NCBI RefSeq assembly: GCF_030265065.1
Contig: NC_080410.1
Coordinates: 36,833,398-36,897,397, forward strand
Length of the DNA stretch: 64,000 nt
Direction: 5' to 3'
Origin: Corythoichthys intestinalis
Lineage: Eukaryota; Chordata; Actinopteri; Syngnathiformes; Syngnathidae
Shown here one piece after another: positions 12,101 through 21,654 of the stretch. The notes beneath the pieces are model-generated. The model had not been told where the DNA came from. It searched no databases and was given only the letters and a program-made list of their open reading frames with translations. The position numbers were made by a program, and so were the translations under genes. How positions within the stretch are numbered: the stretch's first letter is position 1; each line of letters opens with the position of its first letter.

Positions 12101-15100
12101 ATATAAAACACTTAAATTCAGACTTGCCTGGATACAACTGCTTAAAAACTGTGCCGTAACAGCAGGAAAACACAGTACAGTATTGTTCTACAGTTGCTAA
12201 GGAACAAAAGAACCTTCCCTACAGGGCCTGTAACCTTTTCCCAACGGTACATTTAAGTCAATGCAGCAATTTACACCTCTGAAACTAGCGTGAGACCCCA
12301 AACAGTAGCTGAATTCAGCGTGCGTGGAAAGACATTCCACAACAATTAACACCAGACAGTCGCTTTTCTCACCCAGTTATGATAAGAGCAATTATTGCGA
12401 CAATTCATGTCAAAGGGCTGCCATAAGCTATGATTTTATTAGTCAAACACTCACAAATTATTTCTGTGCTTAGTGTACCAATTAGCTCCAATATAAATCA
12501 CACGTCATTTACTGGTCTATAACTCTATTTAAAATATTTAAATAAATAAATAAATATACGTATTTATATTTATTTTATATAAATAATAAAATATTTAAAT
12601 AAATAAATACAAGATCAAAGTATTTACTTTTTGATTGATTTATATTAAATTATATTAGAAAAAAAATTGCCGTCGACTGTTTTGCTAATCGGCCAATTAT
12701 CGATAAGTTGTGTCAACCCTACGTGTCAGTCACGTCAGACAATGACGTTGATAACGTCGTGTATGCTATCATCTGATTGCGGGTTTCTATGTCACTGTGC
12801 AAAGGATTGCTACTGGGCTAGATGTAGAAAAGTCAAAGTCCAATAAATCTGCAGGGTTTTGATGTGGCGACAGTGAAGGATTTTTATCTTAACTCATTCA
12901 CTGCCCTTCTGAAATACCCATAGCATTCACAGAATATGTGTTGTGGTAGGTAGTGACATAACATTTATTTTAAAAACTTAATAGCAGTTATTCAATGCCC
13001 ATGCAATAATGGAAAGTTGAGGTCAATGTCCAACTTGACTCAGAAGTGTCATTGTCACCTGATTGTCATTAAAGATAAACATTGATCCAAACTGAACTAG
13101 CAGCCATGTTCAACTTGAAACAATTGAAAAAGTTGCAGCACCTTTCCCCAACTTAGGTTTTTTTCCGAACAAATCAATGGCCACAAATTAAAATATTTTA
13201 CTTAGCTTAACAACAAATCGTACAGTGGTACCTCTACATACGATCACTTCGACACACGATCTTTTCGACATCCGACGTAAAATTTGAGCCGCCATTTGTT
13301 TCTACATCCGACGAGTTGCTCGAAATACGACGACATGACAGCACTGCAAACGAACGCACGGTGGATTTTCTTGTGTGAGAAATCAACACAGTTTTCAAAA
13401 AAAGTTGATACAGTTGGAGAAACAAGGAAAAAAGTGATGCTTACCTTTGAAATGAAGATGCAAGTTATAGAAAAATATGAGCTTGGTGTGCGCGTCCCTG
13501 AACTGGCTCAACAATACAGCTCCATGGTCCTCTTCCGACCACCGTTCGCCACTATTTATAAGTTAAGGTGACAATTATTATTGTGGTAACATTGCCAAGG
13601 AAATCGCCAGCTTCGTCACGTTTTTATCATTTATTTAAGAACTTATCCAACACAAAACGCCCATTGTCTTAAGCAGTTGACTGCTCTCAAGAAAACGAAA
13701 GTATTATCTCTACCGCACCGACCTATCTCACCGTGACGTCAGCTTCGCGGTGCGTTCAGGGACAGTAAAAAGTGTCCGCCATATTAGAATCCAATTCGTT
13801 ACATTATTTACAGGAATAATTATTAATTATTCTTCTTATTATTATATTATTCTGACTTATTTATTTATAACTTATTTGTTTTTCTATGTTTAATTGCCAT
13901 TTGTAACAGTGCCAGCAGTATTTGTTAAGAATTTAGTGTATGTTTTTAGGCTTTGGAACGAATTAATGGAATTATAATGTATTCCTATGGGAAAATCCTG
14001 CTCGACATACGACCATTTCGACTTACAAACAAGGTCCTGGAACGAATTAAATTCGTATGTAGAGGTACCACTGTATATTGCATTCTAACACATCCTCGTT
14101 GTAATTTTAAGACGGGGCAAAGGACACGTTGCAATGTCATAAAAACATTCAAGACTGAGCCAACATTTCTTTATGCCGTCTTACGATTGAGCAAACAGGA
14201 ACTGTTGCAAATAATTGACTAGGGATCATAACCTTGTGTGAGGCAGTTATACATTGGCAACTTCATTACAAAATTTCTACTTATGCTTCACCGAGAGACC
14301 TCAGCAGACCATTAAATCATGTGATGGCTAAGTCATTGCATTAGCTACCATTGACAGCGATGGACGCCTAACCCATTTAGACTGGGAGGGTTGGCAGCCA
14401 TATCCTGAAACATGATGGCAGCTAGGGTTGCTGCTAATCATTATTTTGACATACATTTAAGCACCATTTTTTAAAGTTGGCCGGCCCATGAATATTTAGA
14501 AACTACGCAACTATCCTTTTCAAAAGCAAAACAAGAGGTTTGCAAATATCCGATGTTGATTAATTACAAACATTACCAGTCTGCTTTCATTTAGGACTAT
14601 TAAAATCAGAGAATACTGAGTTTGCTTCCTTTTTCGTTTGTTTTTAATTAAAATACTTTTAAACAACAAAAGAATTAGTGCTGCAATGATTAATCGATTG
14701 ATTTGAGTAAATCGATAAGCAAAAAAGATTCGAATTAAATTTTGCTGCTTCAAGTATTCGTTTAACTTAAGTGGTGTTGTAATGGTTTGTTTTGAAAGTG
14801 TTTGCATTTAGTTTTATTGATTTGGGTGGATATCCTTCCCTCTGGTCCGCCTCTTTTCACATGACTGAATCCAACTGCTCCCTGTTAAGACCAAGTTTTT
14901 GTTTGAGCTAATTTTTTTGAATGAATTCATAATTTAGTTTATAGGTATATTTAGCCATTTTTTCTCTACTGGCAACAGTGAAGATGACATAACTCATTTC
15001 ACACTTCCAGCGACTCCCTGTTAAGACCAACATAAGTTTTTGTTTGAGCAGAGCTAATGATTCTTATAATGTATTCATATTTTATAGGTATATTTAGCAG

Positions 15101-15942
15101 ATTTTTGTGGGAATATGTGTTTGAACCATTTGTTAAGAGCATTGTTAAGAGCACTGTTTAAAAAAAAAAAAAAAAAGTTTTATATAGCATTTAAGCTAGT
15201 GGCCTTTTGCTATGTAAGTTGGCCAATTGTTCTTTTGTTGTACTTAGAGCCTCATTTATTTATTTTTTTAATAGTGTTTGTCCTTATCCGATTACTCGAT
15301 TATTTGAACTAACTAGTTCATCGATTAATCGACTAAAAAATCATCGATAGCTGCAGCCCTAAAAAGAATATTAACAGTTTTTTTATATTTTGTTTTTTTT
15401 CCATTAATAGAATAGGAACATATAAAAATAATTAAAAATCAGAATATTTCGTGCTTTCTATTTTTTGTTTTGGGAAATATATGAAATAATATATTCAATG
15501 TTCAACAACAAAAATAATAAAATGTTTACCATCAATACGCTCAAAATTGTCTCAAAACAAACAGGGCAATTTTTCAGGTCAACACTACCGCTAGACAATT
15601 AATCGACTATTAAAATTGCAGTCGATTAATTTGATAATTAGTTAATGATTAGTGTAATGCAAGCACTGAATCTGAAGGCACAGGGCAGATTATATTGACA
15701 TGGCAACACATAAAGGATGAAATCTGATTGGTTAAAATCAACATTAATAGCAGTGCAACCATGACAAACGTCGCGAGATGAAGAGATTCATCTGTTGGGA
15801 TTGAATTTCTACAATCAATTCAATTCCCAAACGATTTACCTGTAGTGTGCTGATCCTGAAGAGGCGCACCTTGAACCGGCCAGTATGCCCACAGCAAGAT
15901 TGCGTTGAGCAGCAGCAAAACATATCCATGACAGCTCTTCAT
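150..15942 (-). CDS. lmtk2: Lemur tyrosine kinase 2, 5' part (exons 1-3 of a longer gene)
   Basis: Three minus-strand exons join in frame: exon 1 at 15840-15942 (ATG at 15942-15940, ending one base into a codon), exon 2 at 485-606 and exon 3 at 150-303, all with GT-AG borders. Residues 1-25 are a signal peptide (MKSCHGY followed by a Leu-rich core and a VQG-A cleavage site). Residues about 44-65 are one membrane span, followed by a Cys-rich [10 protein letters not shown] stop-transfer stretch. Residues 75-125 contain [20 protein letters not shown], which I recognise as the hallmark juxtamembrane region of LMTK2. The family are membrane-anchored kinases of endosomal traffic; the kinase domain and long tail must lie left of the window. 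Intron 1 is about 15.2 kb, mostly nested transposons. The exon-1 call rests on the phase match, signal peptide and APLQ start of the mature protein. LMTK paralogues share the architecture, but this motif fits LMTK2 best. Confidence 0.87.
1090..3158 (+). mobile_element. hAT-like MITE ('tagtgctgcaac' family), split by a TTAA element
   Basis: Starts tagtgctgcaacaattaatc and ends gatagctgcaaccct(a), with perfect 8-bp TSD atataatg (1082-1089 and 3159-3166). Its own sequence is 1090-1551 plus 3042-3158; the middle is a later insertion. Five more copies of the family occur in the window. Confidence 0.85.
1552..3041 (+). mobile_element. TTAA-flanked DNA transposon (piggyBac/Kolobok type), non-autonomous
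   Basis: Inserted into the host MITE's accgtTTAAggctcag sequence; TTAA is duplicated at 1548-1551 and 3042-3045. TIRs: agagcaaatgacaccagaaa left, agtgcctgtgacacgaaaaa as the complement of the right end. It carries an internal tandem duplication of about 170 bp (about 1775-1912 and 1930-2075, sharing gaggaaaacgcgac and caggatattctttttatcca). No recognisable transposase; reading frames at 2110-2337 and 2666-2932 match nothing I know. Confidence 0.8.
3911..4473 (+). mobile_element. hAT-like MITE ('tagtgctgcaac' family)
   Basis: Ends tagtggtgaaacaatttatc and ctaactgcggccct(a); TSD tttatgtt (3903-3910) versus cttatgtt (4474-4481), 7 of 8 identical. Inserted in the inner repeat copy 3261-4674. Confidence 0.8.
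4855..5470 (+). mobile_element. hAT-like MITE ('tagggctgtcaaacgatt' family)
   Basis: Ends tagggctgtcaaacgattat and attttgacagcccta; perfect TSD attttaac (4847-4854 and 5471-5478). Non-coding. Sister copies lie at 40427-41051 and 53623-54259. Confidence 0.88.
5639..6847. other. lmtk2: lmtk2 intron 1 sequence, no feature seen
   Basis: Ordinary intronic DNA between two transposon blocks. I see no exon, RNA gene or recognisable repeat boundary in it. Confidence 0.5.
7007..7976 (-). mobile_element. hAT-like MITE ('gttgttccgatc' family), minus copy
   Basis: Ends agatgtcccgatcgatcg and gatcggaacaaccct(a); perfect TSD atttaaat (6999-7006 and 7977-7984), inserted inside the Tc1 element. About 1 kb and non-coding. 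It is the reverse of the copies at 29074 and 45226. Confidence 0.85.
9019..9707 (+). mobile_element. hAT-like MITE ('taggagtgggaacctc' family)
   Basis: Starts taggagtgggaacctctttg and ends ttttgtcacaccccta; perfect TSD gtggagag (9011-9018 and 9708-9715). It interrupts the Tc1 transposase coding region, so it is younger than that copy. Non-coding. Confidence 0.87.
10104..13222. other. lmtk2: lmtk2 intron 1, largely unique AT-rich sequence
   Basis: About 3 kb without recognisable transposon ends or exons. A short dispersed motif (aaaggcgagtgactatgttt, near 11447) recurs near 16555 and 55760. AT-rich (aaat)n-like sequence lies at 12530-12610. Confidence 0.5.
13223..14073 (+). mobile_element. 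Tigger/pogo-type element fragment
   Basis: TA-flanked, with TIR cagtggtacctctacatacg at the left and its near-complement cgtatgtagaggtaccactg at the right. A frame at about 13425-13530 reads [20 protein letters not shown] followed by [11 protein letters not shown], the CENP-B-type HTH start of Tigger transposases; the rest is deleted. Confidence 0.85.
14074..14675. other. lmtk2: lmtk2 intron 1, no gene
   Basis: Intron sequence containing one copy of the dispersed ccatttagactgggagggtt repeat at about 14380; nothing else recognised. Confidence 0.45.
14676..15361 (+). mobile_element. hAT-like MITE ('tagtgctgcaac' family)
   Basis: Ends tagtgctgcaatgattaatc and gatagctgcagcccta; perfect TSD aaaagaat (14668-14675 and 15362-15369). 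Contains an internal partial duplication (cctgttaagacca at about 14880 and 15013). Lies 480 bp downstream of lmtk2 exon 1. Confidence 0.88.
15362..15839. other. lmtk2: lmtk2 intron 1, donor-proximal sequence
   Basis: AT-rich intron start, including a degenerate 'gattaatcgact' repeat remnant at about 15590-15650. No exon other than the one ending at 15840. Confidence 0.45.
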
Positions 15943-16480
15943 CCTCCGAATTTAGCTTCTAAACACCCCACTAGACGCTTGGAATGGTCGTCGTCAACAA
16001 TTGAGGCCCGGGAATGATGACAAATCGTGTTTCAGTCATTGGATTACAATAAATGCCCGTGTAGGTGGCACAGACACAAGCATTCTGTCGTTCTTTAGCC
16101 ATTAGCTTTAGCTAGCATTTCAATGATAACAGTCTTAGCACCCGACAACGAACGCGGCTATACAACGCCCGTTCCCGCTGTCGATGCGGACAAAAGGTGA
16201 GAACAAGCCCGTCGGAATATCATATTTGGTGTACGCCGCTTGGTGTTATTCGCATAAACGTAGACTGAGGGGAATAAATCAAACCAGACTATCATGAAAC
16301 TCAGCCCCTCCGAAGCGCCATATTCCTTAGCGACGTCACATCACGAAACAGGGCGTGTACCATCACGCGATTGACGCGGCTTGACAGCCAATCGCTGCTT
16401 GGGATAATGTCACAGTGGTACGGACGGCCAATCAGCACCGCTCATTATTTGTCATAGAAACATAAAGCGTTTCGTAAAGC
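15943..16480 (-). promoter_or_regulatory. lmtk2: lmtk2 5' leader and GC-rich promoter
   Basis: Upstream of the lmtk2 ATG the sequence changes from AT-rich repeats to a CpG-containing, repeat-free block. It holds two CCAAT boxes (16388-16392 and 16428-16432) and a CRE-like GACGTCAC at 16332-16339, with no TATA box. This is the look of a housekeeping-type promoter. The transcription start cannot be fixed from sequence alone; it probably lies around 16000-16350. Confidence 0.55.
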
Positions 16481-16860
16481 CATAAAGACAAAGTTCATAA
16501 CAGCATATCCAGGTGTGGAAAGTGTACTCAGACTCTCTATTTAACCATTCATACAGCAAGTGACTATTTTTGGTTATTAAAAAAAATAATAATAATAAAT
16601 AAATTAATTAATTAATTAATTACTTAACTCCATAAAGACCTGTCGGCCATATACGTGGACTTGACATTTTGACTCTTACTGGCCACAATATTAACATTTT
16701 ATGTGGCCTACATGACCCAAAATGTGATGTTGACATATTTTCATACATGAATGTAGACACTCTATTAATTATTGAGTTATTACTTATGTATTTATGTTGT
16801 ATGATTTTAATTCGTTGTGTATTTATTTAGTGCACTTGTCATGTTATTTTTCTTTGGCTA
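16481..16860. other. Intergenic, AT-rich
   Basis: Upstream of the lmtk2 promoter: an (aat)/(attа)-rich stretch at 16580-16625 and a copy of the dispersed aagtgactatttttggtta motif at about 16558. No gene seen. Confidence 0.45.
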
Positions 16861-18127
16861 TAGACCCCAATTACCAACGTCACACAATCACGTGATCCCT
16901 GTATTGTGCCGCCTTATTGTCCGTCATTGTGTGTCCGTATTGTTATTGATCGTAGTTTCTAAAGGTGGATTCACTTGCAAATTATGGAAGCCCCGGTGCT
17001 TTCAGACGCTGTAAACTCATTGGATGAGTTGCATAAAAGCCGTTATTTGGAAAAGCTTCGGTCGATCCAGTCGCCAGATCCATATTTGATGCCCAAACCG
17101 ATGTTTCCTCCCGTCCGGTCCCGTCCCGTGCGTCAGAGCTCGTCCTGAGACCACAAAATTTCCAATCATACTCCAGTTTATGTCACGATGAGGAGTCGGG
17201 TACCCAAAATCGGCAGCGGCCCGAATATAAGCCTTGTAAAATGAAACTTGATCGACAACGGGCCGGTGTGTGCCGAAAATAGCTGCCCCGCGTGAAATGT
17301 CCCCCCTGACGGGAGCGCTTATTTATAACGCTTTATTGACGTGAAAACATCAAATGTTTTCATGGACGCATTACAGTAATGGAATTATGACTGTAAGATC
17401 AGTTTTAAATAATTAAATTACACAAAATATTAGTACTGTATTTTAGTAAATCATGGACTGGGCCACATAACCATCTTTGAACAGAAATGTATTAGTCTAC
17501 AGGTTTTCACGACCATATCCCAATGACAATCACACAGGTATGACATTTATTAGTTCAAGCAGAGTAAAATAATACATATTCACGGTACAAGAAAGTCGTT
17601 TCCGTGTGAGCGCTCCCGTCAGGGGGGACATTTCACGCAGGGCGGCTATTTTTCGGCACAACACCTGTTGTCGCGCTCACCTTCTTGCTAAGCGACCGTG
17701 GCGACGAGCTTCGTAGTCTCCGTCTGATGATGTCTGCGATCGTGTTGGCATCATATTGATGTTTTCGCCGCTGTCTGACGGCTGTCGACACAAACACATC
17801 ATGGACTGAGATAAACAAACCGTGCTGCTTTCGAGATTTGCCCTTTTAACAATGGGCACACAGCAACTACTAAAATGACCGTTTATCTTCTCTGTTACTG
17901 CAACCAACCGCCACACATGCCTTCACCATTTTGATTAATTAATGTTAACGATTGTCTGGAAGGTTTTTGGGTTCGTTTATTAGGCGGTGATTCCTTAGAC
18001 AAGTAGAAAAACACGAAGTAAAAGGAGGAATGTACGTAGCGGTAATATGTAAACACGATGTGCTGACGGACAATATGGCGGCACCAGTCAGGGAGGTGGA
18101 GTTGTGACGTCACGTGATTGGGGTCTA
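16861..18127. mobile_element. Internally deleted DNA transposon with THAP start and a second convergent frame
   Basis: TIRs tagaccccaattaccaacgt (left) and tagaccccaatcacgtgacg (complement of right), flanked by TA, similar over about 75 bp. From the left end an open frame starts at ATG 16984 (MEAPVLSDAVNSLDELHKSR, then YLEKLRSIQSPDPYLMPKPM). I associate this with the N terminus of fish SWIM/YqaJ-type repeat proteins, with moderate confidence. From the right end, on the minus strand, a frame starts at 17929 (MVKACVAVGCSNREDKRS), the typical opening of a THAP zinc finger; it stops after 18 codons. Between them, 17251-17320 and 17606-17683 form an inverted repeat around an unrelated AT-rich core. 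Confidence 0.65.
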
Positions 18128-18182
18128 TAGACAAGTTTCCTGAGCGAAACACGGACGGCGCCATCTTGGAAAATGTCTGCTC

Positions 18183-20049
18183 TAGTGGTGTCAACAATAA
18201 TCGATGCGGCGATGCATCCCGATGCGGGGCATGGACGATTCGATTCGATGCGGGCAACAAGCCGAATCGATTCAGCGCATTTTAAAATATATAAGTACGT
18301 TCAAAAATCTTCCCTGCGCAATTCCGGTGATGCAATGGATTTGGTTTCCCCATTTGTATTATTATTGTCATGTTTCCTTTTTTTACACACTGCATAACTC
18401 TGGTCAAGTTTCCCACCAACCTCATAGAAGCCAAAATGTCTCCAGATGTCAGCTTTCAATGTCTTAGGTGCATCAAGAATCTTTCTTGCTCCCTATTTCT
18501 CCGCTTCAGCCATTGTTATGTTATGTCCTATCTCTTAGAGGTTAGATCTTATGCCCGAACCTGAACGGGTCGGGCCCAAAATGTTAAGCATTCACGTTCT
18601 GGTCGGGTCGGGTCGGGTCGGGCCGCCCCGCACCGGACTACGAAAGACACTTTTATTTATGCACACAAAGGCAACACAAATGTGATCCTTTTGAATCCCC
18701 TCCTCTGTGTGTCTGCAAACTCGTTTTTTTGTTTTTTTTTAATATTAAACTTTCCCAGCGTTATTTCGTTGTGTAAATTATTTTATAATGATCACAAAAA
18801 TATGTAGACTATTTAAACATTAAGAAAACTTGCGTTTTTTTTTTCTGCCAACTGAGAATTCGTTACGAAAGACACTTTTTTATGCACACAAAGGCAACAC
18901 AAATGTGATCCTTTTGAATCTTCTCCTCTGTGTGTCTGCAAAATCGCATGTTTTTTTTTAATATTAAACTTTCCCAGCGTTATTTCGTTGTGTAAATGAT
19001 TTTATAATGATCACAAAAATATGTAGACTATTTAAACATTAAGAAAACTTGCGTTTTTTTTTCTGCCAACTGAGAATTCGTTACGAAAGACACTTTTTTA
19101 TGCACACAAAGGCAACACAAATGTGATCCTTTTGAATCTTCTCCTCTGTGTGTCTGCAAAATCATGTTTTTTTTTTTTTAATATTAAACTTTCCTAGCGT
19201 TATTTCGTTGCGTAAATGCTCCTATAATGATCACAAAAATATGTAGACTATTTAAACATTAAGAAACATGCGTTTTTTCTGCCATCTCGAAGAAATGAAA
19301 ATAAATTGCTGCTGCTGCGTTTTTTTTCCCTGCGTCACTCCAAGCCGGGTCAGGCTTCAATACTAGCGGGCCGTGTCGGGTCGGGCTGGATTTTTTAGGC
19401 CCCATCTACCCTCTACTATCTCTCTGCTCTCTCAATTGCAAAAAAAAATGATATATCCTCATGTTGAAACAGATTGTTATGGCTGTTGGATGTATTTTTT
19501 GCAACTGAACTGATCCCTGGATTGATATTGCGATAAAGATGCTGCTGCACTACAATATTTTTTTTGTCGCTTTCTTTAATATTTACTTGAATATTTTAAT
19601 CGATGGGTTGTTGTGACTAAAATACAGTGACTGTCATTACTGATTTTGCACAGGAGTTCAGATGTTGCACTGTGTGAAAGGCTGCTACTGTGTGTAAAAA
19701 AAAGAGAAAGCCCTGGTCTCATTCAAAGCACCAATTAAATGCTGTGATCTGTTTTTTTTTTTTTTAAATATATATCTAAAAGTATTTTCATTTGACTTCA
19801 ACCAGGAGTGACACAAGAGCCAATAAAAAGTTGTTTAATGTCTGACCGCTTGTGTTGCCTCATGATTCACGAAAAATATGCTTTGCTTTAGAATTTTAAT
19901 GCATCCCAGGCTTTAAGGCATCGCGATGCATTGCCGAATCGAACCGAATCGAATCGTGACCCTCTGAATCGAATCGAATTGAATCGAATCGTGGCCGTCC
20001 GACTCATAATCGAATCGAATCGTGAGGGCAGTACCGATGCACACCTCTA
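18183..20049. mobile_element. hAT element with BED zinc-finger remnant and internal tandem repeat
   Basis: Ends tagtggtgtcaacaataatc and taccgatgcacacctcta; perfect TSD gtctgctc (18175-18182 and 20050-20057). On the minus strand at about 18525-18385 a frame reads MAEAEK, stop, GARKILDAPKTLKADIWRHF, then GFYEVGGKLDQSYAVCK: a BED-type zinc finger of a hAT transposase with an in-frame stop. A second, GGGTCGGGTCGGGC-bounded repeat (about 18545-19410) is inserted within it and contains a three-unit tandem array. A related piece lies at 62113-62820. Confidence 0.82.
18639..19290 (+). repeat. Three-unit tandem repeat, about 220 bp each
   Basis: Units start with tacgaaagacactttt at 18639, 18864 and 19082 (spacing 225 and 218 bp) and are highly similar, differing mainly in poly-T length. 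Each holds atgatcacaaaaatatgtag and gtgatccttttgaatc. One unit of the same kind lies reversed at about 62118-62270. Confidence 0.9.
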
Positions 20050-21654
20050 GTCTGCTCCGAACTTCCTGTTTAGAAAGAACAACATGAATTGCGGTTAAAG
20101 TAAGCAGTGTAAAACTGCTAAATCAAACCAGAGGAACACACGGAATCCCTAAAAATGGATTCAGCACGACGTAAATGAGACTCTGAGACTTTCTGTGCTG
20201 TGCGTCAACTCCTGGAAACTCCATGTATAAGTGAAATGTTTTGATCAGCGACCAGCTTCAAAGCGCCAGTGTGGATCTACCTCGCTATACGCCTTAAATT
20301 GAAACCAGCTGCAGAAAAGAAGTTAAGGATGTGATTTAAGCCTAAGGTTATACGTATAAGATTGTATGATAGATCTTATTACTTCTTTGATAATTTGTGG
20401 ACAAAATTATAGCAACCTGTCAGCCTGTGTTGACATGAGGTGTAGATTGATACGCCAGCCACTTACGTAACCAAAATAAGGTAAAATTACAAATAATATT
20501 ACATATATTACATTACCGAATGCAGAAGGGCTGACACGGATTTGTTGTTGCAAGGAAATACTACAAGGTATGTCTATAAACAAAAATAGTATGTCATTCT
20601 TTTTTATTGCGGATATTGATCGCAATGAAACATTCGGACAACCTGATTCCATTTTTGTTTTATTTAAAACGATTGGTGCATGTGCAAAACAGGTTAATAA
20701 ATCACAATTTATAAAATTATTAGGAAAAATATTAACGAAGGTAGGTTATACTACACTACAATATGATATCAGAGGGAGGGAGCCTCGACAAACTTTCACC
20801 CGACATTATGGAGACCCTCGGCGGCCTCCAGACGGGCTTTCTCCCGCTGTCCTCGGTAATTCCAGCTCCAAGAGCGTATCTTAAAGTTGCTGCAGTTAAA
20901 AAGCTTGAAGCTGGATCTCGGGATCGAGCTGACAGTCCGCTGCGAGGTGAGCCGCCGTCTCCCAGACTCTCGGCCGCTCCCAGGTAGAACGCACATAGTC
21001 TCGATATACAGTATGTCCATCAACGTTCCGTAAGTGTTGGCACATGAACTTGTCTTCCCTTGCCTAACAGCGTTTTCCACCTGTAAACAAACAAACAAAA
21101 AACTTTTAACATTTGCATTAATGCATTAGCAACACGCTTGCAGCCTGCATGTGTTCCAGCCTCAGTAGTACAGTAGTTGTTTTAAATAATATTAAAGATC
21201 ATCATAATTAAAATCATTATCGTAATGACAATATCAAAGGCAAGAAATCGTTTCATGCGCAACATTTTAGTTGTAGTATTTTTTGAACGCCGGACACATG
21301 AAAATGCAGGGATAGGAAGACCATACCATCCATAACACAGCGGCAACGTGGCTACAAAAACACCCAGTCTTTGTGGTGGCACCAGCTTGGTTCCACATCT
21401 GCCTTCATTCAACATGTTGTCCTCCCGTCTTGATGATGGAAGATGCGGTATTTCAAAATTGTCTTTTTAAGGGATTTTGATGAGTATTGTTACTCCAGCG
21501 CCACTGTTGCTTTGGATGGAAAAATTCTAAAACGTAGGTTGTTAGCAGACATGCGGAAGTAATGCAGAAGTACCTTGGAAACTTGTAAATATGTTTTGTG
21601 AGAAAATTATTGCTTTGCACGAAATAAAATTTTTAAAATTTTTTAAAAATTAAT
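20050..21654. other. Intergenic with the 18S fragment; no gene
   Basis: Apart from the 18S rRNA fragment at 20852-20985, nothing is recognised. The 104-codon frame at 20570-20884 runs into the rRNA fragment and has no family resemblance. Confidence 0.45.
20852..20985 (+). pseudogene. 18S rRNA fragment
   Basis: The stretch reading ggtaattccagctccaagag, followed by gcgtatcttaaagttgctgc and agttaaaaagcttgaagctg, is the well-known eukaryotic 18S region just after the 530 loop, with a few substitutions. It continues into tggatctcgggatcgagctg and the gcgaggtgagccgcc segment. Nearby 20767-20795 (agagggagggagcctcgaca) may match an earlier 18S segment, with the part between not aligning. It is a short dispersed rDNA piece in intergenic DNA, not a functional rRNA gene. 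Confidence 0.85.

Noticed and set aside
18639-19290. Direct repeats suggesting an array such as CRISPR
   Set aside because: Units are about 220 bp with no unique spacers, in a eukaryotic transposon; a plain tandem repeat.
20570-20884. 104-codon frame on the plus strand
   Set aside because: Its second half runs through the 18S rRNA fragment, so it is a chance frame.
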